This document shows, piece after piece, positions 37,122 through 44,836 of a stretch of DNA of 64,000 bases. A program made the position numbers and the translations under genes. The DNA is taken from assembly GCA_945878355.1 (NCBI GenBank), contig CAMCTC010000006.1, positions 24,836 to 88,835 on the forward strand, in the 5' to 3' direction. The stretch is from Bordetella parapertussis. GTDB lineage: Bacteria; Pseudomonadota; Gammaproteobacteria; Burkholderiales; Burkholderiaceae_C. Within the stretch, counting starts at the first letter, position 1, and every line of letters starts with the position of its first letter. A model generated the notes under the pieces. The model did not search any database, had not been told where the DNA came from, and was given only the letters and a program-made list of their open reading frames with translations.

Positions 37122-39635
37122 CTAAAGCCACAACACCTTGCGTCGCAGTTCGAGGTCGCGCGACAGTTCGGCCGACGGGCCGAGGTAAGTGACCGCGCCG
37201 CGCTCCAGCGCGACGGTGCGGTCCGACAGCGCGAGCGCCAGGTCGAGGTGGTGGTCGACGATCAGGATCGCCACCTCGTGGCGCAACTTGTCGAAGGCCT
37301 CGAACAACTCCTCGACGATGGCCGGTGCCAGTCCCTCGAAGGGCTCATCGAGCAGCAGCACGCGGGTGTCACCCGACAGCGCCCGGGCCACCGCGACCAT
37401 CTGCTGCTCGCCGCCGGACAGGTAGTCTGCAGGCGAGCGCCAGCGCTGTTTGATGCGCGGGAAGAAGCCGAAGATTTTCTCCTCTTCCCAGTGGATGCCA
37501 GCGTTGTTGCGCCGCTTCAGGCGTCCCAACTCCATGTTCTCGGCCACCGACATGCCGGCAAACAGGCCGCGGCCCTGCGGAACATAGGCCACGCCGCGGC
37601 GCGCGATCTCGGCCGATGGGCGGCGCGCCAAGGATTCGGTCCCGAGCGTGATCTGGCCGCTGGCCGGTGGGCTGATGCCGATGATGGTCTTGAGCAGCGT
37701 CGACTTGCCCGCGCCGTTGCGTCCGAGCAGCGCGACGATCTCGTTGTCGCGCAACTCGAAGCTGACATCGCGCAGGATGTGGCTCTTGCCGTAGAAGGTG
37801 TTCACGCCTTCGACCCTGAGCAGTGTGGTGTCGCGCGCTGCGCTAGCCCGCTCGACGGACGCCAGCGCATGCGAGCCCGCACCGATGTAGACCGCCTGCA
37901 CCTGCGCCGAGTCGCGCGCATCGTCGACGCTGCCGTCGACCAGCACCTCACCGTCGTTCATCACCGTGACACTGTCGGCCAGCGCAAACACCCGGTCGAT
38001 GTCGTGCTCGACCAGCAGCACCGGCAGGTCGGCCGAAATGCGTTTGATCAGGCTGCCGACGCGTTCGCGCTCGGCCGCTGCCAGACCCGCCAGCGGTTCG
38101 TCTAGCAGCAGCAAGCGCGGCCGGGTGGCCAGCGCCAGCGCCATGTCGAGCAGTCGCTGGCCGCCATAGGACAGCGACGCGGCCTGCGCCTGTTCGACAC
38201 CGGCCAGCCCCATCGTGCGAACCACTTCGGCGGCGTCGCGGTTGACATCGTGCAGCGATGCCGCGTCGGCCCACAGCGCGAATCGCTTCGGATGCCTGGC
38301 CTGGATCGCCAAGCGCACGTTCTCGGCCACCGACAGCGTCGCGAACAGGTTGGTGATCTGGAACGAGCGACCGATGCCGGCTTGGGTCACTTGCTCGGGC
38401 GCCAGCCCGGCGATGGCTTGGCCGCCCAGCGTGATCGTGCCGCGGTCGGGCGCAAACAGGCCTGAGATCAGGTTGAAGGCGCTGGTCTTGCCAGCGCCGT
38501 TGGGCCCGATCAGCGCATGCAGCTTGCGGTCGCGCAGGCGCAGCGACATGTTCTTGATCGCCTGGATACCGCCAAAGCTCTTGGCCAGGCCCGTGGCCAC
38601 CAGCACCTCCTCGGGGCCGCCTCGCGCCGGCTGCAGGAAGTCAGGCAGCGTCACCAGACCTGGCAAGCGCAGCGCCATCGCCGCGTCGTGCTCGACCGAT
38701 TTGCGCCAGCGTGCGGTGGCGCGCTCGTACAAGCCGACCAGTCCGGTGGGCGAGAAGACGATGAAGGCGACGAACAGCAGACCGAAGAAGAGCAACCAGT
38801 TTTCGGTCACGCGCGACAGCGAGTCGCGAAATATCACGAAGAACAAGGCGCCCAGCGCCGGGCCCAGGAAGGACCGCATGCCGCCGATGATCACCATCGC
38901 CAGCAATTCGCCTGAGAACGCAACCGAGATCGGCTCGGCCGAAGTCATGCGGTTGTTGAATGCCAGCAGCATGCCGGCGAGCCCGGTCAGGCTGGCCGAG
39001 GCGACGAATGCGGTGAGCTTGACGCGGTTGGTCGGGTAACCGACGAAGCGCGCGCGCTGCTCGTTCTCCCGTATCGCCACCAGCACGGTCCCCAGCGGCG
39101 AGCGGTGAAAGCGCCACAGCGCCAGCAGCGCGGCGAAGCTGATTGCCGCGACCATCGCGTAATAGGCTGCAGCGCTGTCGAAGGACAAGCCGCCCAGCGT
39201 CGGCCTGGCGATGCCGCCCAGACCGTTTTCGCCGCCGGTGAACTCGGTCCAGCGAAACGCTACCGAGTACAGCATCGCCGACAGCGCGAGCGTGAGCAGT
39301 GAGAAATACACGCCGCGTCGGCGCAGGATCAGGAAGCCGAATGCCCAGGCGATGGCCGCCACCAGCGCCAGTCCCAGCGCCAGCGGGGCGAAGAAAGCGC
39401 CCGGGAACAGGTCGCGCTGGACCATCGCTGCGGCATAGGCCGCCAGCCCGAACCAAGCGCCGTGGCCGAAGGAGGTCAGGCCTGAATAGCCGACCAGGAT
39501 GTTCAGGCCCATGCAGGCCAGCGCGAAGATCACCACCTCGGTGGCCGATGTCACGCCCAGGCCCAGCAGCGACAGCGCGAAAGGCAGCAGCAGCAGGGCC
39601 AGCGCGGCAACGAGGAGGTCGCGTTTCTGGGGCAT
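37122..39635 (-). CDS. LivM-LivG-LivF fusion: branched-chain-type ABC permease with two ATPase domains
   Basis: One uninterrupted 837-residue frame. Residues 1-318 are a LivM permease (NILVGYSGLTSFGHGAWFGL, GVYFSLLTLALSA, FVASASLTGLAGML). Residues 342-585 are a LivG ATPase: Walker A GPNGAGKT 377-384, signature LSYGGQ 488-493, Walker B LLLLDEP. Residues 605-837 are a LivF ATPase: Walker A GRNGAGKS 638-645, signature LSGGEQ 739-744, LLLDEP, then VDHH as H-loop. Linkers of about 20 residues (319-341, 584-604) join them. LivM-LivG fusions are familiar; adding LivF is less common. The start is ATG 39635, two bases after the livH stop. Imports amino acids, amides or similar small solutes; substrate unknown. 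Confidence 0.88.
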   Translation of the reverse strand: MPQKRDLLVAALALLLLPFALSLLGLGVTSATEVVIFALACMGLNILVGYSGLTSFGHGAWFGLAAYAAAMVQRDLFPGAFFAPLALGLALVAAIAWAFGFLILRRRGVYFSLLTLALSAMLYSVAFRWTEFTGGENGLGGIARPTLGGLSFDSAAAYYAMVAAISFAALLALWRFHRSPLGTVLVAIRENEQRARFVGYPTNRVKLTAFVASASLTGLAGMLLAFNNRMTSAEPISVAFSGELLAMVIIGGMRSFLGPALGALFFVIFRDSLSRVTENWLLFFGLLFVAFIVFSPTGLVGLYERATARWRKSVEHDAAMALRLPGLVTLPDFLQPARGGPEEVLVATGLAKSFGGIQAIKNMSLRLRDRKLHALIGPNGAGKTSAFNLISGLFAPDRGTITLGGQAIAGLAPEQVTQAGIGRSFQITNLFATLSVAENVRLAIQARHPKRFALWADAASLHDVNRDAAEVVRTMGLAGVEQAQAASLSYGGQRLLDMALALATRPRLLLLDEPLAGLAAAERERVGSLIKRISADLPVLLVEHDIDRVFALADSVTVMNDGEVLVDGSVDDARDSAQVQAVYIGAGSHALASVERASAARDTTLLRVEGVNTFYGKSHILRDVSFELRDNEIVALLGRNGAGKSTLLKTIIGISPPASGQITLGTESLARRPSAEIARRGVAYVPQGRGLFAGMSVAENMELGRLKRRNNAGIHWEEEKIFGFFPRIKQRWRSPADYLSGGEQQMVAVARALSGDTRVLLLDEPFEGLAPAIVEELFEAFDKLRHEVAILIVDHHLDLALALSDRTVALERGAVTYLGPSAELSRDLELRRKVLWL

Positions 39636-39637
39636 GG

Positions 39638-40507
39638 CTACTCGAATCGCTGAATACGGTCGCCAAACAGGCCGCGCGGGCGCACCAGCAGCACCAGCAG
39701 CATCAGCAGGTAGATCGCGGCTTCGGAGTACTGCGAATAGCCCAGTGCCGTGACCACGCCTTTGGTCAGGCCCACGACCAGCGCGGCCAGCACCACGCCC
39801 CAGAACGATCCCAGTCCGCCGATCACGACCACCACAAAGGCCGAGGTGATGATCTCGGCGCCCATCGCCGGGTGGATCGCGAAGATGGGCGCCAACATCA
39901 CGCCTGCCAACCCGGCCAGGCCCACGCCCAGGAAAGCGATCGCTGCCATATAGGGCTCGAGCGAGATGCCCAGCGCCCCCACCATGTCGGGGTTCTGCAC
40001 GCCGGCTCGCACCACCCGGCCGAACGGCGTTCGCTGCAACAGGTACCACAGGCCAGCCACACAGGCCGCAGCGACCAGCAGCAGCAGCATGCGGTAGCGC
40101 GGGTAGACGAAGTCGCCGATAAAGATCTGGCCGCGCAGTTCCTGAGGTATCGACCACGCCAGCGGCGGCGCGCCGTAGACCATGCGCAGCGTCTGCTCGG
40201 CGACCATCGCCAGGCCGAAGGTCAGCAGCAGCGACAGCGCCGGATCGGACTTGTAAAAGCGACGAAACAGCAGTCGCTCGACCACCACACCCAAGCCGCC
40301 GACCGCCAGCGGCGACAGCAGCACCGCACCGGTGAACCCGAGCGACTGCCCGATGCTCACGGCCAGGTAAGCGCCTATCGCGTAGAACGCACCGTGCGCC
40401 AGATTGACGATGCCGCCGAGCGAGAAGATCAGCGACAGGCCGAGGGCAATCAGCAGGTAATAAGCCCCTGCCAGCAGACCGTTGAGCAGTTGTTGGACGA
40501 ACAGCAC
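39638..40507 (-). CDS. livH: Branched-chain amino acid-type ABC permease LivH
   Basis: 289 residues, wholly hydrophobic. Recognised from QQLLNGLLAGAYYLLIALGL, FSLGGIVNLAHGAFYAIGAYL, the segment GRVVRAGVQNPDMVGALGI and VVVIGGLGSFWG, all LivH features. It starts at GTG. The fused LivM-LivG-LivF gene starts two bases after its stop, so with the binding protein upstream the three genes encode a complete HAAT-family importer. Confidence 0.92.
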   Translation of the reverse strand: MLFVQQLLNGLLAGAYYLLIALGLSLIFSLGGIVNLAHGAFYAIGAYLAVSIGQSLGFTGAVLLSPLAVGGLGVVVERLLFRRFYKSDPALSLLLTFGLAMVAEQTLRMVYGAPPLAWSIPQELRGQIFIGDFVYPRYRMLLLLVAAACVAGLWYLLQRTPFGRVVRAGVQNPDMVGALGISLEPYMAAIAFLGVGLAGLAGVMLAPIFAIHPAMGAEIITSAFVVVVIGGLGSFWGVVLAALVVGLTKGVVTALGYSQYSEAAIYLLMLLVLLVRPRGLFGDRIQRFE

Positions 40508-40542
40508 GTGGCGGGCGGGCGCGGGGTCAGGCTGTCATGGCG

Positions 40543-40563
40543 CAGGCCGGGGAGTCAGGCCTG
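40543..40563 (-). promoter_or_regulatory. Intercistronic hairpin between binding-protein gene and livH
   Basis: CAGGCC (40543-40548) and GGCCTG (40558-40563) form a 6-bp stem with a 9-base loop in the 63-base gap. Such hairpins after binding-protein genes often protect the upstream transcript so the binding protein is made in excess; that role is inferred. Confidence 0.35.
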
Positions 40564-40570
40564 GTGCCGC

Positions 40571-41815
40571 TCAGCTCATCTTGCACTCGTTCTCTTCCAC
40601 CGTGCTGGCGATCACCTCCAGCGATTCGTTGGCTGCGGGCACCGGCGCCGACGAGCGGAAGATGTCGTAGTTGTTCTTGATCTCCGAGGCCGGCAGCGCC
40701 TGCACCGTGTACATCTCGTGCATCATCTGATGGTCCGATTTGCGGAAGTAGCCCTCACGCGTCTTCATCAGGCCGAATTTCGCGCCTTTTTCGAAGTGCT
40801 CGACGAGCTTGATCGAGTCGGTCGACTTGGTCTCGATCATCGCCTGCGCGGTGAGCTTGATCGCGTTGTAGTCGCCCCAGGCCTGGTTTTCCGGCGGGCG
40901 ACCGAAGCGTTTGATGAAGTCGCCGACGAACTTCTTGGTCGCCGGCGTGTCGATCAGGTGGTGCCACACCACGGGCCAGGTGCCCAGGAAGTTGCCTCGG
41001 CCCGCCGCCCAGGCCAGCGCGGTGTCGAAGCCGAAGCCGGCCACCGGAAACGCCAGGCCGAACTCCGAGTACTGCTTCAGAAAGCTGGTGATCTGGTTGC
41101 CGGCCAGGTTGCAGATCACCAGGTCGGGCTTGGCGTTGCGGATTTCGAGCAGCAGCGGCGACAAGTCGGTGGCGTCGGTGGGCACCAGCTTGTCGGCGGC
41201 GAAGTCGCCGCCGTTGGCCGACATGAATCGCTTGGACACGCGCAGCAAGTCGTGTCCAAAGGCATAGTCGGCGGTCAGCGAAAACCACTTCTTGCCTTTG
41301 ACCAGCCCTTGCGCCATCAGCGAGCGGCCGCAGGTCTTGACGTACATCGAGTTCTGGCTCTCGATGTGGAACATGAATTTCTTGCAGCTCTTGCCGCGCA
41401 ATTCGTCGGAGTTCGCGCCGGTGTTGATGAACAGCGTGCGGGTGCGTTCGGCGACCTGGCTGATCGTCAGCGCCGAAGCTGACGAGATCTCGCCGATGAT
41501 GCAGGACACTTTGTCGCGCTCGATCATGCGCTCGGCCTTGGTCGACGCGGTCTGTGGGTTGACCGAGTCTTCCTTGAGCAGTTCGACTTTGCGGCCGTTG
41601 ATGCCGCCGGCCGCATTGATCTCGGCCACCGCCATGTCGGCGGCTTGCACCGCGTACTCACCCAGCGGCCCGAGGAAACCGGTTCGCGGTGTCAGGTGGC
41701 CTATCCGGATCACATCAGATTGGCCGCGTGACAGTGCGGGAAATCCGAGTATCGCGGCGCCGGCGGTCGCGCCGACCAGCAGATTGCGGCGACCGGTGTC
41801 GGTGGTTTCGCTCAT
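40571..41815 (-). CDS. ABC transporter substrate-binding protein (LivK/UrtA-like, HAAT family)
   Basis: 414 residues with a twin-arginine-like leader: GRRNLLVGATAGAAILGFPA. The periplasmic-binding fold type I follows: IRIGHLTPRTGFLGPLGEYA, NAAGGINGRKVELL, EDSVNPQTASTKAERMI. The ligand could be an amino acid, amide or aromatic acid; sequence alone does not decide. ATG 41815 has AGGAG just upstream; the open frame extends 38 codons further but without signal features. First gene of the Liv operon. A 321-base region separates it from the divergent CBS gene. Confidence 0.88.
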   Translation of the reverse strand: MSETTDTGRRNLLVGATAGAAILGFPALSRGQSDVIRIGHLTPRTGFLGPLGEYAVQAADMAVAEINAAGGINGRKVELLKEDSVNPQTASTKAERMIERDKVSCIIGEISSASALTISQVAERTRTLFINTGANSDELRGKSCKKFMFHIESQNSMYVKTCGRSLMAQGLVKGKKWFSLTADYAFGHDLLRVSKRFMSANGGDFAADKLVPTDATDLSPLLLEIRNAKPDLVICNLAGNQITSFLKQYSEFGLAFPVAGFGFDTALAWAAGRGNFLGTWPVVWHHLIDTPATKKFVGDFIKRFGRPPENQAWGDYNAIKLTAQAMIETKSTDSIKLVEHFEKGAKFGLMKTREGYFRKSDHQMMHEMYTVQALPASEIKNNYDIFRSSAPVPAANESLEVIASTVEENECKMS

Positions 41816-42136
41816 GACTTGTCTCCTTGGGCCTGTGATGGATGGCATTGACCGTGGCAGTGTCGGGCTAGGGGCAGCGGCGGATGCGCTGGTCTGGACG
41901 TGCTTTTCAAATGTTGTGGTCCGTGTCATCCTGTACCAGATCGCCTGGCTTGTCCAGAGAGGGTCTTCACCGAGTGCTTGCCAAACATGGTCACGGTTGG
42001 CAATCCCAAGGTTCGCATATGGCGCCGGCTAATGGGTTAGGTGATGGGTCGATTGACGGCTCTCAACCGTCGATCGACGCGTCGTAGCCCAATGGCTTGC
42101 CAAGCCACTTTCATACCGACTTGCCGAGGAGAAATC
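41816..42136 (+). other. Divergent intergenic region between Liv operon and CBS gene
   Basis: 321 bases without a recognisable gene. It should carry both promoters. It holds the 11-bp inverted repeat at 42049-42077 and, at its right end, a GAGGAG ribosome site for the CBS gene. Confidence 0.5.
42049..42077. repeat. Inverted repeat upstream of the CBS-domain gene
   Basis: TCGATTGACGG (42049-42059) and CCGTCGATCGA (42067-42077) pair over 11 positions (one G-T wobble) around a 7-base loop, 60 bases before the ATG. It could be an operator or a 5'-UTR hairpin. Confidence 0.5.
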
Positions 42137-42661
42137 ATGAAGATTGCAAGCATTTGCCAGCGCCGAATCGTCACCATCGACAACGCCAGCAGCCTGGTCC
42201 AGGCCGCTGGATTGATGCGCGAACACCATGTGGGCGCGCTGGTCGTCACCACCGAGTCATCCGAGGGGCCGCGGGTCACGGGGGTGGTCACCGACCGCGA
42301 CCTGGTGATCGATGTGCTGGCACGCGGTCTGGCGGGCACGGCGGTGGCCATCGGCGATCTGGCTAGTCACCGCATCGCCAGCGTTTCAGAAAATGACGAC
42401 CTCGACCAGGCGATCGCGGCGATGCAGGAAAGCGGGGTTCGCCGCTTGTTGGTCGTCGATCACGAGCGGCGGCTCACCGGGATCGTCTCACTCGACGATC
42501 TGATGGCGGCATGCGCCGGGCAGGTCGCAGGCCTGTCCGAGGTGATCCGCAGCGGTATCGACCGCGAGTCGGCCGAGACCTCGCCCTTGCCGACGCCAGT
42601 CCAACCGATGCTGCGGATTCCGGCCATGGGCACATTGGCCTGGGGTCCGGCGTCAGCCTGA
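42137..42661 (+). CDS. CBS-domain pair protein
   Basis: 174 residues: two CBS motifs (SICQRRIVTIDNASSLVQAA...VVTDRDLVIDVL and HRIASVSENDDLDQAI...GIVSLDDLM) and a 40-residue tail without recognised domain. Stand-alone CBS pairs bind adenine nucleotides such as AMP, ATP or SAM and act as energy sensors on partner proteins. The neighbour downstream is a PRPP-synthetase homologue, an AMP-producing enzyme, which is suggestive only. GAGGAG before ATG 42137 fixes the start; 32 upstream codons in the open frame are ignored. Confidence 0.88.
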   Translation: MKIASICQRRIVTIDNASSLVQAAGLMREHHVGALVVTTESSEGPRVTGVVTDRDLVIDVLARGLAGTAVAIGDLASHRIASVSENDDLDQAIAAMQESGVRRLLVVDHERRLTGIVSLDDLMAACAGQVAGLSEVIRSGIDRESAETSPLPTPVQPMLRIPAMGTLAWGPASA

Positions 42662-42685
42662 GTCTGCCCGTCACCCGCGCGGCCC

Positions 42686-43723
42686 ATGCTGCTGTTCTCG
42701 ATCGACCCTGAATGCGGTTTTGCGTCGGCGCTGGCCGACGCGCTGGACGAATCGTTGTCGCCGCACGAGGATAGAAGCTTCGAGGATGGCGAGCACAAGC
42801 TGCGACCGCTGGTCGACCCGCGCGGCGCCGATGTCTATGTGCTGAGCAGCCTGCACGGCAGCCCGCGCTTCAGCCCGCACGACCGCTTGTGCCGTTTGCT
42901 GATGTTCGTCGCGACCTTGCGCGATCACGGCGCGGCCCGCGTGACCGCGCTGGTGCCGTATCTGGCCTACGGTCGCAAAGACCGCCAGACCCAGCCCTTC
43001 GATCCTGTTGCGCCACGCTACCTGGCGCAGCTTTTCGAGGCGGTCCGGGTAGACCAGTTGGTCGTGCTCGAAGCCCATAATCTGGCGGCTTTCCAGAATG
43101 CTTTCCGTTGCCCGACGCTGCATCTGGCCGCGCATCTTGCCTTCGATGCCGTCGTGCCAGCCTGGGTCGGTGACCGACCGGTGGCGATCGCCTCGCCCGA
43201 TCCCAGTGGCGTCAAGCACGCCCAGCTGTGGCAGGCGTCGCTCGAACAGCGCCTGGCGCGGCCGGTCGGCTTCGCGATGGTCGACAAGCGCCGCAGCGCA
43301 GGGCAACTCTCAAGCAAATGTGGCTTTGCCACTTTGCTTGATCCCCACGGGGGGCGGCCGGCTTCGGCCGGCCTTGGGGCGTTCAGCAGCTGCGGTCTGG
43401 TGGCCGGTGAGGTTGAAGGCATGGCCGTGCTGCTGATCGACGACCTGATCGCCAGCGGCCAGACGCTGCGCCATGCCGCGCAGGCATTGCGCCAGGCCGG
43501 CGCACGCGAGGTGATGGCCTGCGCAGCGCATGGCTTGTTCACGGGCCAGGCCGCCGAGGCCTTGGCCGATCCGTCGCTAGCGCGGGTGTTGGTGACCGAC
43601 AGCGTGCCTGATCTGCGCTTGCCGGCGACGGCGCAGGTCCGCGACAAGCTGCAGGTCGTCACGGTGGCGCCGTTGTTCGCGCAGGCCGTCAGGGCTTGCC
43701 GCGACGCTTGGCCGCAGCGCTAG
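42686..43723 (+). CDS. Ribose-phosphate pyrophosphokinase homologue with in-frame repeat insertion
   Basis: 345 residues. PRPP-synthetase features are present: LVPYLAYGRKDRQ (90-101), catalytic KRR at 201-203 in AMVDKRRSAG, and the PRPP-binding LLIDDLIASGQT (249-260). Between the last two, residues ~208-234 (LSSKCGFATLLDPHGG and onward) are encoded by repeat copy 2; homologues go almost directly from KRRSAG to a short linker and GEVxG. That is the flexible catalytic loop, so activity may be altered or lost. It differs from the housekeeping Prs type and may be a second copy in this genome. The stop overlaps the stop of the convergent esterase gene by two bases. Confidence 0.85.
   Translation: MLLFSIDPECGFASALADALDESLSPHEDRSFEDGEHKLRPLVDPRGADVYVLSSLHGSPRFSPHDRLCRLLMFVATLRDHGAARVTALVPYLAYGRKDRQTQPFDPVAPRYLAQLFEAVRVDQLVVLEAHNLAAFQNAFRCPTLHLAAHLAFDAVVPAWVGDRPVAIASPDPSGVKHAQLWQASLEQRLARPVGFAMVDKRRSAGQLSSKCGFATLLDPHGGRPASAGLGAFSSCGLVAGEVEGMAVLLIDDLIASGQTLRHAAQALRQAGAREVMACAAHGLFTGQAAEALADPSLARVLVTDSVPDLRLPATAQVRDKLQVVTVAPLFAQAVRACRDAWPQR
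43307..43386 (+). repeat. Dispersed palindromic repeat, copy 2 (inside the PRPP-synthetase gene)
   Basis: 80 bases, same orientation as copy 1 (34926-35006) with a few substitutions and one length difference. The hairpin is GGCCGGC (43356-43362), loop TTCG, GCCGGCC (43367-43373), a C(UUCG)G-type very stable stem-loop. It is translated without a stop in the host gene, with the same reading frame (HGGRPASAGLGA) that is open in copy 1. Confidence 0.88.
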
Positions 43724-44682
43724 TGCGCGTTTGACGTCACCCAGCCGGTTCGTTGGGCGACGAAATCCACGATGTGCTCGATCGCCCGCGCCGACTCGGG
43801 CAGGAAAGGCGCGACCTGGAACACATGCGGGGTTTCGGGCCAGAGTTCGACCGCGACATCGACACCTGCGGCATGGGCTTTGTGCGCGACGCGAACGGCT
43901 TCGTCTCGCAGTAACTCGGAGCTACCGGCCTGCAGGAGCAATGGCGGGAAGCCGGTGAAATCGGCAAACAGCGGCGACACCTCGGGGTGGGTGTAGAGCG
44001 CAGGCGATGGCACATAGTGTCCTCGCAACACCAGCAGGTTGCTCAGTCGCAGCACCGGGTCGCTGTGCTGGTTGTCGACCATGCTCGGGCTGCTGAGCGT
44101 GCAGTCCACCGCGGGTGACAGCAGCACCGCGCAGGCCGGCATCGGCTCGCCTGCACCCATGGCACGTTGCAGCGTCACGAGCGCGAGGTTGCCGCCGGCC
44201 GAGTCGCCGACGAACACCAGCTCACGCGGATTGCAGCCGCCAGCCAGCAGCCAGCGGTAAGCGGTGTGGCAATCGTCGGGCGCGGCCGGAAACGGATTCT
44301 CAGGCGCGAGTCGGTAATCGGGGATCAGCGCCCGCGCGCCGAGCCGGCTGCAAAGCCGAGCGGCGAATGCGGCGTGGGTGTTCGGGAACCTGAACGCGAA
44401 CGAGCCACCGTGCAGGCACAACAGCACGCGCTCCGGGCGGCTCTCGGGCAGGCTGACCCACTCCGCCGCCACGCCCAGGCAATCCACGGCCTCGCGCCTG
44501 GCGCGTCTGTCGACCGGCGCATGTTGGGCGTCCAGCGCCTCATAGCGCTTGCGCATCGCGCCGAGGTCGGCATTTGGCAGCAGCGGCTTGCCCGCCAAGG
44601 TCCGTAAAAAGGTGTTGAAGGCGCGATTGCGCCAGCTGGCACGGCCTTCGATCATGCGCACCAACGGGGCCGGGCTCGTCAT
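43720..44682 (-). CDS. Alpha/beta hydrolase, hormone-sensitive-lipase (family IV) type esterase
   Basis: 320 residues. The oxyanion-hole motif HGGSFAF (91-97), the nucleophile elbow GDSAGGN with Ser161 and the late histidine in WPETPHVFQ match the HSL/family IV carboxylesterases; PDYRLAPENPFPAA is also typical. It hydrolyses small to medium acyl esters, substrate unknown. ATG 44682 (MTSPAPLV) has AAGGA upstream. It converges with the PRPP gene, sharing two bases of stop codon. Confidence 0.9.
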   Translation of the reverse strand: MTSPAPLVRMIEGRASWRNRAFNTFLRTLAGKPLLPNADLGAMRKRYEALDAQHAPVDRRARREAVDCLGVAAEWVSLPESRPERVLLCLHGGSFAFRFPNTHAAFAARLCSRLGARALIPDYRLAPENPFPAAPDDCHTAYRWLLAGGCNPRELVFVGDSAGGNLALVTLQRAMGAGEPMPACAVLLSPAVDCTLSSPSMVDNQHSDPVLRLSNLLVLRGHYVPSPALYTHPEVSPLFADFTGFPPLLLQAGSSELLRDEAVRVAHKAHAAGVDVAVELWPETPHVFQVAPFLPESARAIEHIVDFVAQRTGWVTSNAH

Positions 44683-44811
44683 GGGATCCTTTCGACAGGT
44701 CCAGTCTGAGCCGGCGCGCAATGCGCTTGTTGCGCAACGACAAGCGGGTCTTGAGGGTCCCCGCGTTTCCGGGGTCTCGGCGGTAGGCCTTGCTGGACTC
44801 GCCGCGCCCCG

Positions 44812-44836
44812 CTGATCAGCGCCAGGCGCCGATCAG
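44812..44836 (-). terminator. Palindrome at the end of the TRAP operon
   Basis: CTGATC-A-GCGCC-A-GGCGC-C-GATCAG, a 25-base near-perfect palindrome that includes the DctM stop codon (44833-44835). No U-tract, so it may be an mRNA 3' end protector rather than a strict terminator. Confidence 0.45.

Noticed and set aside
39638..40157. N-terminal 174-codon extension of the LivM-LivG-LivF frame
   Set aside because: It overlaps livH in another frame and is Arg/Ala/Pro-rich; the LivM protein clearly begins at MPQKRDLLVAAL (39635).
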